Source: an uncultured Oscillospiraceae bacterium (GTDB taxonomy: Bacteria > Bacillota > Clostridia > Oscillospirales > Oscillospiraceae). Taken from it: 64,000 nt of DNA. Below, piece by piece: positions 25,587-32,709 of the stretch. The position numbers and the translations under genes are program-made. A model generated the notes under the pieces. It was not told the DNA's origin and did no database searches. It worked only from the letters and a program-made list of their open reading frames with translations. Where the stretch lies: positions 74,107 through 138,106 of the forward strand of contig CAKTMF010000008.1 of assembly GCA_934573855.1 (NCBI GenBank). The letters run 5' to 3'. How positions within the stretch are numbered: the first letter of the stretch is position 1; every line of letters starts with the position of its first letter.

Positions 25587-26324
25587 ATGTCAGTAGTATC
25601 CATGAAGCAGCTGCTGGAAGCCGGCGTCCACTTCGGACACCAGACCCGCCGCTGGAACCCCAAGATGGCCGAGTACATTTACTGCGAGCGCAACGGCATC
25701 TACATCATCGACCTGCAGAAGACCGTCAAGCAGCTGGAAGAGGCCTATGACTTCGTCCGTCAGCTCTCCGAGAACGGCCAGACCATCCTTTTCGTCGGCA
25801 CCAAGAAGCAGGCTACCGACGCCGTCAAGGAAGAGGCCGCACGCGTCGGCATGTACTATGTCAACGCCCGTTGGCTGGGGGGCATGCTCACCAACTTCAA
25901 GACCATGCGCACCCGCGTCGACAGACTTGCACAGCTCAAGAAGATGCAGGAAGACGGCACCTTCGACATGCTGCCCAAGAAGGAAGTCATGAAGCACCTG
26001 GGCGAGATGGAAAAGCTCGAGAAGTACCTGGGCGGCGTCAAGGACATGAAGAAGCTCCCCGGCGCTCTCTTCGTCGTCGACCCCCGCAAGGAGCATAACG
26101 CCATTGCCGAGGCACGCAAGCTCCACATCCCCATCGTCGCCATCGTCGACACCAACTGCGACCCCGATGAGGTCGACTACGTCATTCCCGCAAACGACGA
26201 CGCTATCCGCGCCATTCGCCTGATCGCCGCCACCATGGCCAACGCCGTTCAGGAAGGCCGTCAGGGCGTCGACGCCGAGGCAGAGGCCGTTGAGGCCGAG
26301 GCTGTCGAGGCTGCCGAAGAATAA
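25587..26324 (+). CDS. rpsB: 30S ribosomal protein S2
   Basis: 245 residues. The N-terminus MKQLLEAGVHFGHQTRRWNPKM and the blocks YIYCERNGIYIIDLQKT, WLGGMLTNFKT and VDTNCDPD are characteristic of bacterial S2, which joins the small subunit late and is required for S1 binding. The C-terminus is an acidic Ala/Glu tail, common in this family. ATG at 25587 has GGAGGA 6 nt upstream; the open frame extends much further 5' but without S2 similarity. It forms the usual pair with tsf. Confidence 0.97.
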   Translation: MSVVSMKQLLEAGVHFGHQTRRWNPKMAEYIYCERNGIYIIDLQKTVKQLEEAYDFVRQLSENGQTILFVGTKKQATDAVKEEAARVGMYYVNARWLGGMLTNFKTMRTRVDRLAQLKKMQEDGTFDMLPKKEVMKHLGEMEKLEKYLGGVKDMKKLPGALFVVDPRKEHNAIAEARKLHIPIVAIVDTNCDPDEVDYVIPANDDAIRAIRLIAATMANAVQEGRQGVDAEAEAVEAEAVEAAEE

Positions 26325-26337
26325 TTAAAATAAGAAG

Positions 26338-26362
26338 AGGGGCGCGCTGTACGCCCCTTTTT
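26338..26362 (+). terminator. Attenuator-like hairpin between rpsB and tsf
   Basis: Stem AGGGGCG / CGCCCCT (26338-26344 / 26352-26358) followed by TTTTT. Its position inside the rpsB-tsf operon suggests partial termination, lowering tsf relative to rpsB. Confidence 0.65.
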
Positions 26363-26390
26363 CCGAATTTACAGAGGAGGATAAATTAAT

Positions 26391-27323
26391 ATGGCATTTA
26401 CTGCTCAGGATGTTAAGGCTCTCCGTGAGATGACCAACGTCGGCATGATGGACTGCAAGAAGGCACTCACCGCATGCGACGGCGATATGGATAAGGCAGT
26501 CGACTGGCTGCGTGAAAAGGGCCTTGCCAAGGCCGCAAAGAAGGCCGGCCGTATCGCGGCCGAGGGTATGGCCTACGCGGCAGTCTGCGACAAGTGCGGC
26601 GCCGGCGCCATCGTCGAGGTCAACTGCGAGACCGACTTCTGCGCCAAGAGCGCGCTGTTCGTCGAGTTCGTCAAGGACATCACCGCCGTCGTCCTCAAGG
26701 ACGCTCCCGCCGATGTCGACGCTCTTCTCAACTGCAAGTACCCCGGCAAGGAGCTTACCGTTTCCGAGACCATGCCCGAGAAGGTCATGTCCATCGGTGA
26801 GAATCTCCAGATCCGCCGCTTTGACCGCTTCGCCGACAACTTCAACGTCGCATACGTCCACGCCGGCGGCTCCCACGGCGTTCTCGTCAGCCTCGCTGTC
26901 GAGGGCGGCATTGACGCCACCGAGATCGGCAAGAACGTCGCCATGCAGATCGCCGCGATGAACCCCAAGTACTGGGACAAGTCCATGGTGCCTCAGGCCG
27001 ACATCGACCATGAGATGGAAGTTCAGGTCGCTCTTCTCGACAACGACCCCAAGATGGCGGGCAAGCCCCAGGCCATCAAGGAGAAGGCCGCTGCCGGCAA
27101 GATCAACGCCTTCTTCAAGGAAAACTGCCTGCTCCAGCAGGAGTTCGTCCGCTCCGACCTCTTCAAGGGTTCTGTCGAGGGCTACATCGCCGACGCCGCA
27201 AAGAAGCTCGGCGGCTCCGTCAAGTTCGTCAACGCCGTCCACTACATCAAGGGCGAGGGCATCGAGAAGAAGCAGGAGGACTTCGCAGCAGAGGTCGCCG
27301 CTCAGATGAACATGGGCAAGTAA
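26391..27323 (+). CDS. tsf: Translation elongation factor Ts
   Basis: EF-Ts is the guanine-nucleotide exchange factor of EF-Tu. The 310-residue protein opens with the UBA-like N-domain (AQDVKALREMTNVGMMDCKKAL), followed by the core with CNCETDF-type block (VEVNCETDFCAKSALFVEFV) and the dimerisation subdomain. The length fits the standard two-subdomain core. The ribosome-binding site GAGGAGG precedes ATG. Confidence 0.97.
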   Translation: MAFTAQDVKALREMTNVGMMDCKKALTACDGDMDKAVDWLREKGLAKAAKKAGRIAAEGMAYAAVCDKCGAGAIVEVNCETDFCAKSALFVEFVKDITAVVLKDAPADVDALLNCKYPGKELTVSETMPEKVMSIGENLQIRRFDRFADNFNVAYVHAGGSHGVLVSLAVEGGIDATEIGKNVAMQIAAMNPKYWDKSMVPQADIDHEMEVQVALLDNDPKMAGKPQAIKEKAAAGKINAFFKENCLLQQEFVRSDLFKGSVEGYIADAAKKLGGSVKFVNAVHYIKGEGIEKKQEDFAAEVAAQMNMGK

Positions 27324-27348
27324 TTCTTCTCAGACACGATAAAGTCAA

Positions 27349-27380
27349 AAAAAGAGTTCCCCGTCGGGGGAACTCTTTTT
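27349..27380. terminator. Bidirectional terminator after tsf
   Basis: A 14-bp stem AAAAAGAGTTCCCC / GGGGAACTCTTTTT (27349-27362 / 27367-27380) with a GTCG loop. The A/T ends provide U-runs on both strands for tsf and the convergent carboxypeptidase gene. Confidence 0.9.
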
Positions 27381-27397
27381 GCGTTATTTCTGCGGTC

Positions 27398-28264
27398 TCA
27401 GTCCGCTACGCCGTTATAGAGTTGGTGGAACTCCTCAAACGTCAGGCCGTTTTCCATGATGTACGTTGCGGCCTCCACGCCCACATAGCGGTAGTGCCAC
27501 GGCTCGTACATGACGCCGGTGATGTCGCCCTTGCCGTTGGGGAAGCGGAGGATAAAGCCAAACTCATGGCAGTGCTTGACCATGTACTGGTAGGTCTCGG
27601 TCGGCTCGACGTCCTGCCACTTCTTCGTGGCCCGGTATACGTCGGTTATGTCGCAGCAGAGCGCGGTCTGGTGTTCGCTGCACCCGGCGGGCATGGTGAT
27701 GTAGAGACCGTCCGAACCCTTGCCGTCGGTGCAGCCGTTGTTGTTGCAGACGCGGATGAAATTCGCCGCCTGTTCGTCATAGCTGCGGTAGCCGGAGGAG
27801 AGATACACCGGCAGCCCCTGATCGATGGCGTCCTGCGCGAAGGCTATGAGCGGCTCGGCAATGCGGGAGTCGACGGGACACTGGTTCTCGCCGAGATATT
27901 CAAGCGACGGCGGGACATACTGGCCGATGGAGTTGTCGCCGTTTACAAGCACGAACTCCCAGCTCGTTATGTCGATGTCCGGCGGGGCGGGAAGTCCTCT
28001 CGCGAGAGCCTTTCCCTCCGGCGAAGCGGGGTCGGGAGTGGGTTCCGGCGTGGCCTCGGGCGTGGCTTCCGGCTCCTCCGGCGCGTCCGTCGGGCCGTCG
28101 CCGTCCGCCGGCTCGTACACAGGCTCATCCTGGGCCGCCTCCTCGATAAGCTTGTCGACATCGCTGCTCTTCGTCCAGTTCGTGCAGCGCATATATGAAT
28201 AGACCCCGAAGATCACCAGCAGAATAACGCCGGCGACCACGCGGGCGGTGCGTTTTGCATTCAT
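27398..28264 (-). CDS. VanY-family D-alanyl-D-alanine carboxypeptidase, membrane-anchored
   Basis: 288 residues: one signal anchor (about 8-25), a long acidic Pro/Thr/Glu spacer (about 35-90) and a peptidase M15/VanY domain. Zinc-site motifs are SGYRSYDEQA, SEHQTALCCD (a variant of SxHxxGxAxD that keeps Ser, His and Asp) and EPWHYRYVG, which gives the catalytic Glu and third His. Such enzymes trim D-Ala from peptidoglycan stem peptides outside the cell. Without van regulatory or ligase genes nearby, a housekeeping wall role is more likely than glycopeptide resistance. Confidence 0.92.
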   Translation of the reverse strand: MNAKRTARVVAGVILLVIFGVYSYMRCTNWTKSSDVDKLIEEAAQDEPVYEPADGDGPTDAPEEPEATPEATPEPTPDPASPEGKALARGLPAPPDIDITSWEFVLVNGDNSIGQYVPPSLEYLGENQCPVDSRIAEPLIAFAQDAIDQGLPVYLSSGYRSYDEQAANFIRVCNNNGCTDGKGSDGLYITMPAGCSEHQTALCCDITDVYRATKKWQDVEPTETYQYMVKHCHEFGFILRFPNGKGDITGVMYEPWHYRYVGVEAATYIMENGLTFEEFHQLYNGVAD

Positions 28265-28300
28265 CGTAAGGCCTCCTTGTCAACCAATGCTGACGTACCG

Positions 28301-28329
28301 ATAATATCATCTTGCCCCGCGTTGGTCAA
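28301..28329 (-). promoter_or_regulatory. Promoter of the VanY-like gene
   Basis: Minus strand TTGACC (28324-28329), 17-nt spacer, TATTAT (28301-28306). Confidence 0.7.
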
Positions 28330-28340
28330 CATAATTTTGC

Positions 28341-28369
28341 TTGATACACGCGGCCGCGTCTGGTATAAT
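28341..28369 (+). promoter_or_regulatory. Promoter of the MBL-fold hydrolase gene
   Basis: TTGATA (28341-28346), 17-nt spacer, TATAAT (28364-28369) preceded by TGG. It is back to back with the VanY promoter, their -35 boxes 11 nt apart. Confidence 0.75.
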
Positions 28370-28400
28370 TTACACATAAGAAACAAAAGGAGCGAAGAGC

Positions 28401-29015
28401 ATGAAGATCACATGGCACGGTCACGCGTGCTTTACCGTTGAGACAGCAGTGGGCAGCGCGGTGCTTGACCCGTATGCTCCCGGCAGCGTGCCGGGGCTGA
28501 GCCTCCCGGAGCTGAGCGCGGACGAGGTGATATGCAGCCACGGCCACGACGACCACAACGCTGCCGGAGAGATAAGGCTCACGGGGAAAACGCCGGGGTA
28601 CGGGAAAGTGCAGATACCCTGCTTCCATGACGACAGACGCGGGGCGCTCAGAGGCAGCGACCTCATCACGGTCATCGAGGCGGAGGGACTGCGCGCCGTC
28701 CACATGGGCGACCTCGGCCACGAGCTGTCGCCGGAGCAGCTGGCCGCCGTCGGGAGGCCGGACGTGCTGATGATACCCGTGGGCGGCTTTTATACCGTCG
28801 ACGGAAAGACCGCCGCGCGTATCGCAAAGGCGCTCGCGGCGAGGATCGTTATCCCCATGCACTACCGGGGAGCGGGCTTCGGCTATGATGTCCTCTCCAC
28901 GGAGGCGGACTTCGTGAGCGAGTTTGACGGCGTCCGCCGCCTTGACGGCAATGTGCTTGAGGTCGGGAAAGAGACGGCCGGAGGGGTGTATGTACTCAAA
29001 TGCCCCGTAAAATAA
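28401..29015 (+). CDS. MBL-fold metal-dependent hydrolase (UlaG-like)
   Basis: A compact 204-residue metallo-beta-lactamase-fold protein. MKITWHGHACFTVE is the UlaG-like start, SHGHDDHNA is the HxHxDH metal motif, HMGDLGH supplies the bridging Asp and IPMHYRG the last His. Proteins of this branch include lactonases and other cytoplasmic hydrolases of unknown substrate. It stands alone with its own promoter and is convergent with spo0A. Its physiological substrate cannot be stated. Confidence 0.9.
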   Translation: MKITWHGHACFTVETAVGSAVLDPYAPGSVPGLSLPELSADEVICSHGHDDHNAAGEIRLTGKTPGYGKVQIPCFHDDRRGALRGSDLITVIEAEGLRAVHMGDLGHELSPEQLAAVGRPDVLMIPVGGFYTVDGKTAARIAKALAARIVIPMHYRGAGFGYDVLSTEADFVSEFDGVRRLDGNVLEVGKETAGGVYVLKCPVK

Positions 29016-29043
29016 GACAGCAAGACAGAATGAGACAGTAAGA

Positions 29044-29080
29044 CCGCCACGGCAGCTCGTATCCGAGGCTGCCGTGGCGG
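29044..29080. terminator. Terminator hairpin between the MBL gene and spo0A
   Basis: A 13-bp stem CCGCCACGGCAGC / GCTGCCGTGGCGG (29044-29056 / 29068-29080). The T tail is weak on both strands, but the stem is strong and lies between convergent genes. Confidence 0.65.
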
Positions 29081-29130
29081 CTGTATATTTGCGCGGCTTC
29101 GCGCTTGATCATGTCCGCGCGGAGACGCCC

Positions 29131-29928
29131 TTACTGCACGGCCTGCTTGCGGCGAAGGCTCAGGCAGTCGGCGATCATGGCGATGAACTCGCTGTTGGTG
29201 GGCTTGCCCTTGATGTTCGACACGGTGTAGCCGAAGAACTTCTGGAGCGTTTCGATGTCGCCTCGGTCCCATGCCACCTCGATGGCATGGCGTATGGCGC
29301 GCTCGACGCGCGAGGGAGTCGTGCCGTACTTCTTTGCGACCTCGGGATAAAGCACCTTGGTGACGGCGTTTATCATTTCCATGTCGTTTATGGTGAGAAT
29401 GATGGCCTCGCGCAGATACTGGTAGCCCTTGATGTGGGCGGGGACGCCGATCTCGTGGATGATGTCCGTGACCACGGCCTCAAGCTCGGCCTCCTTCCTC
29501 GCGGCCGCGGCAGAGGCCTTGAAGTCGTACCCCGTGCCGGCGTCAACGGCGGTCGGCTCGCCGCAGAGCTGACGGACGCGCGAGAGTATCGCGGAGGTGT
29601 CGCAGGGCTTGGGTATGAAGTAGTCCGCGCCCAGCATGGAGCAGTCGGACACCACCTTGGGCGTTATGAAGCCGGATACCACGATGACCCGGCAATTCGG
29701 AGCCAGCTCCGGCAGACGGCGCATCACCTCAAGCCCGTCCACCCTCGGCAGCACCAGCTCGAGAAGAAGTATGTCCGGCTTGAGTTCCGTTATAAGAGAC
29801 AGGGCTTCGGCTCCGTCCGCGGCGACTCCCGCCACCTCGAGATTTTTCTCGGCAGCGATCCGGTCCGCCAGCAGCGAAGAAAAGTCCATGTTGGAATCTA
29901 CGATCAAAACGCGCGACTTGGTTTCCAT
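29131..29928 (-). CDS. spo0A: Spo0A, sporulation master regulator, with altered phosphorylation site
   Basis: A 265-residue receiver plus Spo0A C-terminal DNA-binding protein. The C-terminal domain is near-canonical (SRVERAIRHAIEVAWDRGD and FGYTVSNIKGKPTNSEFIA), which makes the family call secure. The receiver is unusual: the block that normally reads LLDxxMP with the phospho-accepting Asp reads ILLLELVLP, with Glu57 (codon GAG, 29758-29760). One acidic-pocket Asp is Ser12 (VLIVDSN), while the switch Lys is kept (IPKPCD). Glu at this site often mimics phosphorylation in other receivers, so the protein may be active without a phosphorelay. Four 0A boxes upstream suggest autoregulation. Confidence 0.96.
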   Translation of the reverse strand: METKSRVLIVDSNMDFSSLLADRIAAEKNLEVAGVAADGAEALSLITELKPDILLLELVLPRVDGLEVMRRLPELAPNCRVIVVSGFITPKVVSDCSMLGADYFIPKPCDTSAILSRVRQLCGEPTAVDAGTGYDFKASAAAARKEAELEAVVTDIIHEIGVPAHIKGYQYLREAIILTINDMEMINAVTKVLYPEVAKKYGTTPSRVERAIRHAIEVAWDRGDIETLQKFFGYTVSNIKGKPTNSEFIAMIADCLSLRRKQAVQ

Positions 29929-30040
29929 AATTTATCATCCTCCCAAAACGATATGGAACAAAAATATGCTCGTAAAGCATGTTTTACCCTTGTGTCGCAT
30001 TAAATGTAGCATATACCGCCCTTTTATAACAACAGAAAGC

Positions 30041-30047
30041 TGTCGAA
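30041..30047 (+). promoter_or_regulatory. 0A box
   Basis: TGTCGAA, the Spo0A-binding heptamer, about 110 nt upstream of the spo0A start and downstream of its candidate promoter. Confidence 0.55.
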
Positions 30048-30068
30048 AACAAAAGACTTCTTGTTGAC

Positions 30069-30097
30069 ATAATAATCCACCATTCGACATATTGCAA
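30069..30097 (-). promoter_or_regulatory. spo0A promoter with 0A box in the spacer
   Basis: Minus strand TTGCAA (30092-30097), 17-nt spacer, TATTAT (30069-30074). A minus-strand TGTCGAA (30083-30089) lies inside the spacer, so bound Spo0A would touch RNA polymerase directly. Confidence 0.65.
30083..30089 (-). promoter_or_regulatory. 0A box between -10 and -35 of spo0A
   Basis: TGTCGAA on the minus strand, within the promoter spacer. Its position suggests repression or feedback by Spo0A. Confidence 0.6.
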
Positions 30098-30137
30098 CAT
30101 TGAATGCGAAAAAATGACGAGAGAAATTTCAATAGCG

Positions 30138-30154
30138 TGTCGAAATTTGTCGAA
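30138..30154 (+). promoter_or_regulatory. Tandem 0A boxes 10 bp apart
   Basis: TGTCGAA at 30138-30144 and TTTGTCGAA at 30146-30154; the heptamers start 10 bp apart, one helical turn, the arrangement used by Spo0A dimers. They lie about 40-60 bp upstream of the -35 box, a typical activator position. Confidence 0.65.
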
Positions 30155-30162
30155 TAGTGGTG

Positions 30163-30194
30163 TAAAAAAACGGCGGTCCGTCAAAAACCGCCGT
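30163..30194 (-). terminator. Terminator of the barnase-like gene
   Basis: Stem ACGGCGGT / ACCGCCGT (30170-30177 / 30187-30194), followed on the minus strand by seven T. It separates this gene from spo0A. Confidence 0.85.
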
Positions 30195-30216
30195 AAATTA
30201 ATTTGTTTTTGTCAGG

Positions 30217-30738
30217 TCATGGCTCACCGTAGAGAAGCTCGAACGTCTCGTAATGGTCGCCGGTGTAGTAGATAAGCCCGTCGTTTGAGAAAACTATCCG
30301 CTCCGCCCCGCGCGAGGACCTGCCCAGCGTGCCGATGTCGCACTCGGTCCACCGGCGTCCGTCCCTGTCGGGCAGGAGACCCTCATAGTTGCCGAAGCGG
30401 CTGCCGCCGATGCATTTGCCGGGGAGGTATTTTTCGAGCGAGCCGCCGCTCCAGCCGGCCTCCTCGGCCTCCTTTTTCGTGACATAGTTGGAGGGGAGCC
30501 TGCCGTAGGTGTGTATGTAGAGCGCCACGTCCTCCTTGGAGTCGTAGACGCCGTCCTCGTCGATGGGCGCCTCTGAGGGAGTCTCCACGGCCGCGCCGCC
30601 GTCGGACAGCTCAAAAATCCCATCCGCCGCGCCGGACAGAGCGTCCTGCCGCTCCTCGCCCAGCATGCCGAACAGCGCCAGCGCCGCGAGGAGCAGCACG
30701 GCAAGGGTCAGTATCCCCGATCTCTTCATTTTCTTCAT
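30217..30738 (-). CDS. Barnase-family (N1/T1) ribonuclease, secreted or membrane-anchored
   Basis: 173 residues: an N-terminal hydrophobic helix (about 8-26), an acidic spacer and a C-terminal domain (about 66-173) that follows barnase closely: YGRLPSNYVTKKEAEEAGW, PGKCIGGSRFGNYEG, RRWTECDIG, ERIVFSNDGLIYYTGDHYETF. Catalytic residues correspond to Glu132 (barnase Glu73), Arg143/Arg147 (Arg83/Arg87) and His162 (His102), so the enzyme should be active. ATG at 30738 lies 11 nt after AGGAGG. No barstar-like inhibitor gene is adjacent. Family members are extracellular guanyl-preferring RNases. Confidence 0.92.
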   Translation of the reverse strand: MKKMKRSGILTLAVLLLAALALFGMLGEERQDALSGAADGIFELSDGGAAVETPSEAPIDEDGVYDSKEDVALYIHTYGRLPSNYVTKKEAEEAGWSGGSLEKYLPGKCIGGSRFGNYEGLLPDRDGRRWTECDIGTLGRSSRGAERIVFSNDGLIYYTGDHYETFELLYGEP

Positions 30739-30818
30739 ATCAATAAATACCTCCTGCGGGAGTCGGGTAGATGATACCACGCTTCCGGGAGAAGTTCAAT
30801 CAAAAAAGCCGCGCGGTA

Positions 30819-30849
30819 TTGACTTGACCGGCCGGAATGAAATATACTT
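30819..30849 (+). promoter_or_regulatory. Possible promoter of the GtrII-like gene
   Basis: TTGACT (30819-30824) and TATACT (30844-30849) with a 19-nt spacer; AATATA two bases earlier would give 17 nt. A weak match. Confidence 0.4.
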
Positions 30850-30900
30850 GACGGCGCGGGCGGCCGGCGAAGCACGCGGCCCCGGCAGAAAGGACACGCG

Positions 30901-32409
30901 ATGGAAAGAGACGGCAGCTCATATTTTGAAAAGGCGGTCTACGGCCTGCGCGGCGCGCTGGAGCGTTGGCGTGTGCCGTACTTCACGGCGATGGCGGCGG
31001 GGCTTTTGTCATATATGTTCGCCTTCACCAACAAGCTCGTGAACCATGACGAGATAACCTGTCTCTTCGGCAAGGGGATGGACGTCTCCTCCGGACGCTG
31101 GGGACTTGTGTTGATACGGGCGATATTCCCGGACTATTCCATGCCGTGGCTGTACGGCGCGGTGAGTCTGGTGCTTCTCTCGGCGGCGATATGCCTCATG
31201 CTCAGCACGCTGAAAATAAGAAACAGGGTCGTTCAGGCGGTGCTTGCCGCGGTGGTGATCACCTTTCCGGCGCAGCTGGACACCTTCTGCTACATGTTCG
31301 TCAGCAGTGCGTACGCCGCGGCGGTACTGCTCGCGGTGTTGCCGGCGTGGCTCTTTGCGCGGGAGACGAGAGGACGCTGGGTCGTCTGCCCGGCGCTGCT
31401 GGCGCTCTCCATGGGCATTTATCAGGCGTATCTTGCCCTGCCGGCGAGCCTCCTCGTGCTGCTGCTCATCAGACGCTGCATGGACGGGGACGACTGCGCG
31501 GAGATATTCCGCGACGGCCTGCGGTATGTGGGCATGCTCGCGGCGTCGGCGGCAGCGTACTATGCCGTCATGCTGCTGTTCCTTGCCGTCTCCGGGGAGA
31601 CGCTCAACAGCTACGCCGCCGGCGGACTCGGCGAGGGCGGGCTTATCCGCAGTCTCGTTCAGGCCTATGCCATCTTCCCGAGACTCCTTTTCCGGGGCTG
31701 GTTCGGCTATGTCACGGAGGGGCTGTCGCGGGCCATGCACTGCGTGTGCGTGTTCCTCGCGGCGATAGAGCTTCTGGCCGCGTTCATCACGATGAGGGAG
31801 CCGAAGCGCCGTGGACTGTTCGTGCTGCTGATTGCGCTGTTCCCGCTGAGCATAAGCTTTATTCATCTTATCTCCTCCACGGTCCATACGCTCGTGCTGT
31901 ACGGCTTTGTTTGCGTGTACCTTCTCTTCGGCGTGCTTGCCGACGGACGGATAGACCCGCGCCGGAGCATCGAAAAGGATATACTCCTTACGGCCATGAC
32001 GCTCATCACGCTCAGCAACGTGACGTTCGCAAATTCGATATATCTCAAGCAGTATCTCCAGTATGAAAACGCCATGGCGTTCTATACGGAGGTAGTGACG
32101 CAGATAAAGATGAATGAGGACTACGACCCGGGCTGCGCCGTCGCCGTGATCGGTGACGCCGGACTCACGCTCTATGACGAGGAGAGGATACCCGGAGGCT
32201 ATCTCGCCGGGATGTCTCCGACGCTCGTGAACGTGTACAGCCGGGACGACTTCATGCGCTATTATGTCGGCTTTGACGTGGGCTACGCCACATATCAGGA
32301 AAAGGCCGCCATCATGGAGACGGAGGAGTTTGCCTCCATGCCGTCCTATCCCTACAGCGGCTCGATACAGCGTATCGGGGACTATATGGTCGTAAAGCTG
32401 GGAGAGTAA
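30901..32409 (+). CDS. GtrII-type multispanning glucosyltransferase-domain protein
   Basis: 502 residues with about ten transmembrane helices and a C-terminal extracytoplasmic part. The segment after TM1 (NKLVNHDEITCLFGKGMDVSSGRWG) matches the acidic loop of GtrII-family proteins, which transfer glucosyl groups from a polyprenyl-phosphate carrier to surface polysaccharide. No bactoprenol glucosyltransferase (GtrB) or flippase (GtrA) gene is adjacent, so the donor would come from elsewhere. It may decorate the same type of surface polymer as the MBOAT/DHHW pair, but nothing here links them. Confidence 0.75.
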   Translation: MERDGSSYFEKAVYGLRGALERWRVPYFTAMAAGLLSYMFAFTNKLVNHDEITCLFGKGMDVSSGRWGLVLIRAIFPDYSMPWLYGAVSLVLLSAAICLMLSTLKIRNRVVQAVLAAVVITFPAQLDTFCYMFVSSAYAAAVLLAVLPAWLFARETRGRWVVCPALLALSMGIYQAYLALPASLLVLLLIRRCMDGDDCAEIFRDGLRYVGMLAASAAAYYAVMLLFLAVSGETLNSYAAGGLGEGGLIRSLVQAYAIFPRLLFRGWFGYVTEGLSRAMHCVCVFLAAIELLAAFITMREPKRRGLFVLLIALFPLSISFIHLISSTVHTLVLYGFVCVYLLFGVLADGRIDPRRSIEKDILLTAMTLITLSNVTFANSIYLKQYLQYENAMAFYTEVVTQIKMNEDYDPGCAVAVIGDAGLTLYDEERIPGGYLAGMSPTLVNVYSRDDFMRYYVGFDVGYATYQEKAAIMETEEFASMPSYPYSGSIQRIGDYMVVKLGE

Positions 32410-32456
32410 AAGGATACCCGCGTCGCAAGACTTTGGAACGTGTCCCTATATAATAT

Positions 32457-32483
32457 GCCTCCCTCGTCAGAGGGAGGCTTTTT
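32457..32483 (+). terminator. Terminator of the GtrII-like gene
   Basis: A 9-bp stem GCCTCCCTC-GTCA-GAGGGAGGC (32457-32478) followed by TTTTTA. Confidence 0.8.
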
Positions 32484-32509
32484 ATTCTCCAATATGGCAA
32501 TGCCCACAG

Positions 32510-32627
32510 CGCGGGAGGAGCAAGCCCCTCCCCTACGGCGGGACGGGAAGCGTAAAAAAGGCTTCCCCCTTGGGGAAGGCTCCCTCCGGCGGAGGGAGAT
32601 GTCGGCGCAGCCGACAGAGGGAGGGGC
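32510..32627 (+). repeat. Composite REP-like repeat, copy 1
   Basis: A 28-bp unit (32510-32537) identical to 63751-63778 is followed by three adjacent hairpins: CTTCCCC/GGGGAAG (32562-32578), CTCCCTCC/GGAGGGAG (32580-32598) and GTCGGC/GCCGAC (32601-32615), ending in AGAGGGAGGGG. The same order is found near 63.8 kb. No ORF of its own; it fills most of the space between the GtrII-like and GH36 genes. Confidence 0.75.
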
Positions 32628-32677
32628 GGAAAGCTGCCACAAAGTGGCTGAGGGGGGCAAAGCGGCCAAAACGGAAT

Positions 32678-32707
32678 AAAAGCGGGCGGCTGCAGCCGCC
32701 CGCTTTT
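32678..32707 (-). terminator. Perfect 30-bp palindrome terminating the GH36 gene
   Basis: AAAAGCGGGCGGC-TGCA and its mirror form a perfect palindrome just after the GH36 stop. The outer A/T blocks supply a short U-run on either strand. Confidence 0.8.
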
Positions 32708-32709
32708 GC

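Noticed and set aside
27398..28264. VanY-like gene as vancomycin resistance
   Set aside because: No vanHAX ligase genes or VanRS-type system nearby; isolated VanY-family carboxypeptidases are common wall enzymes.
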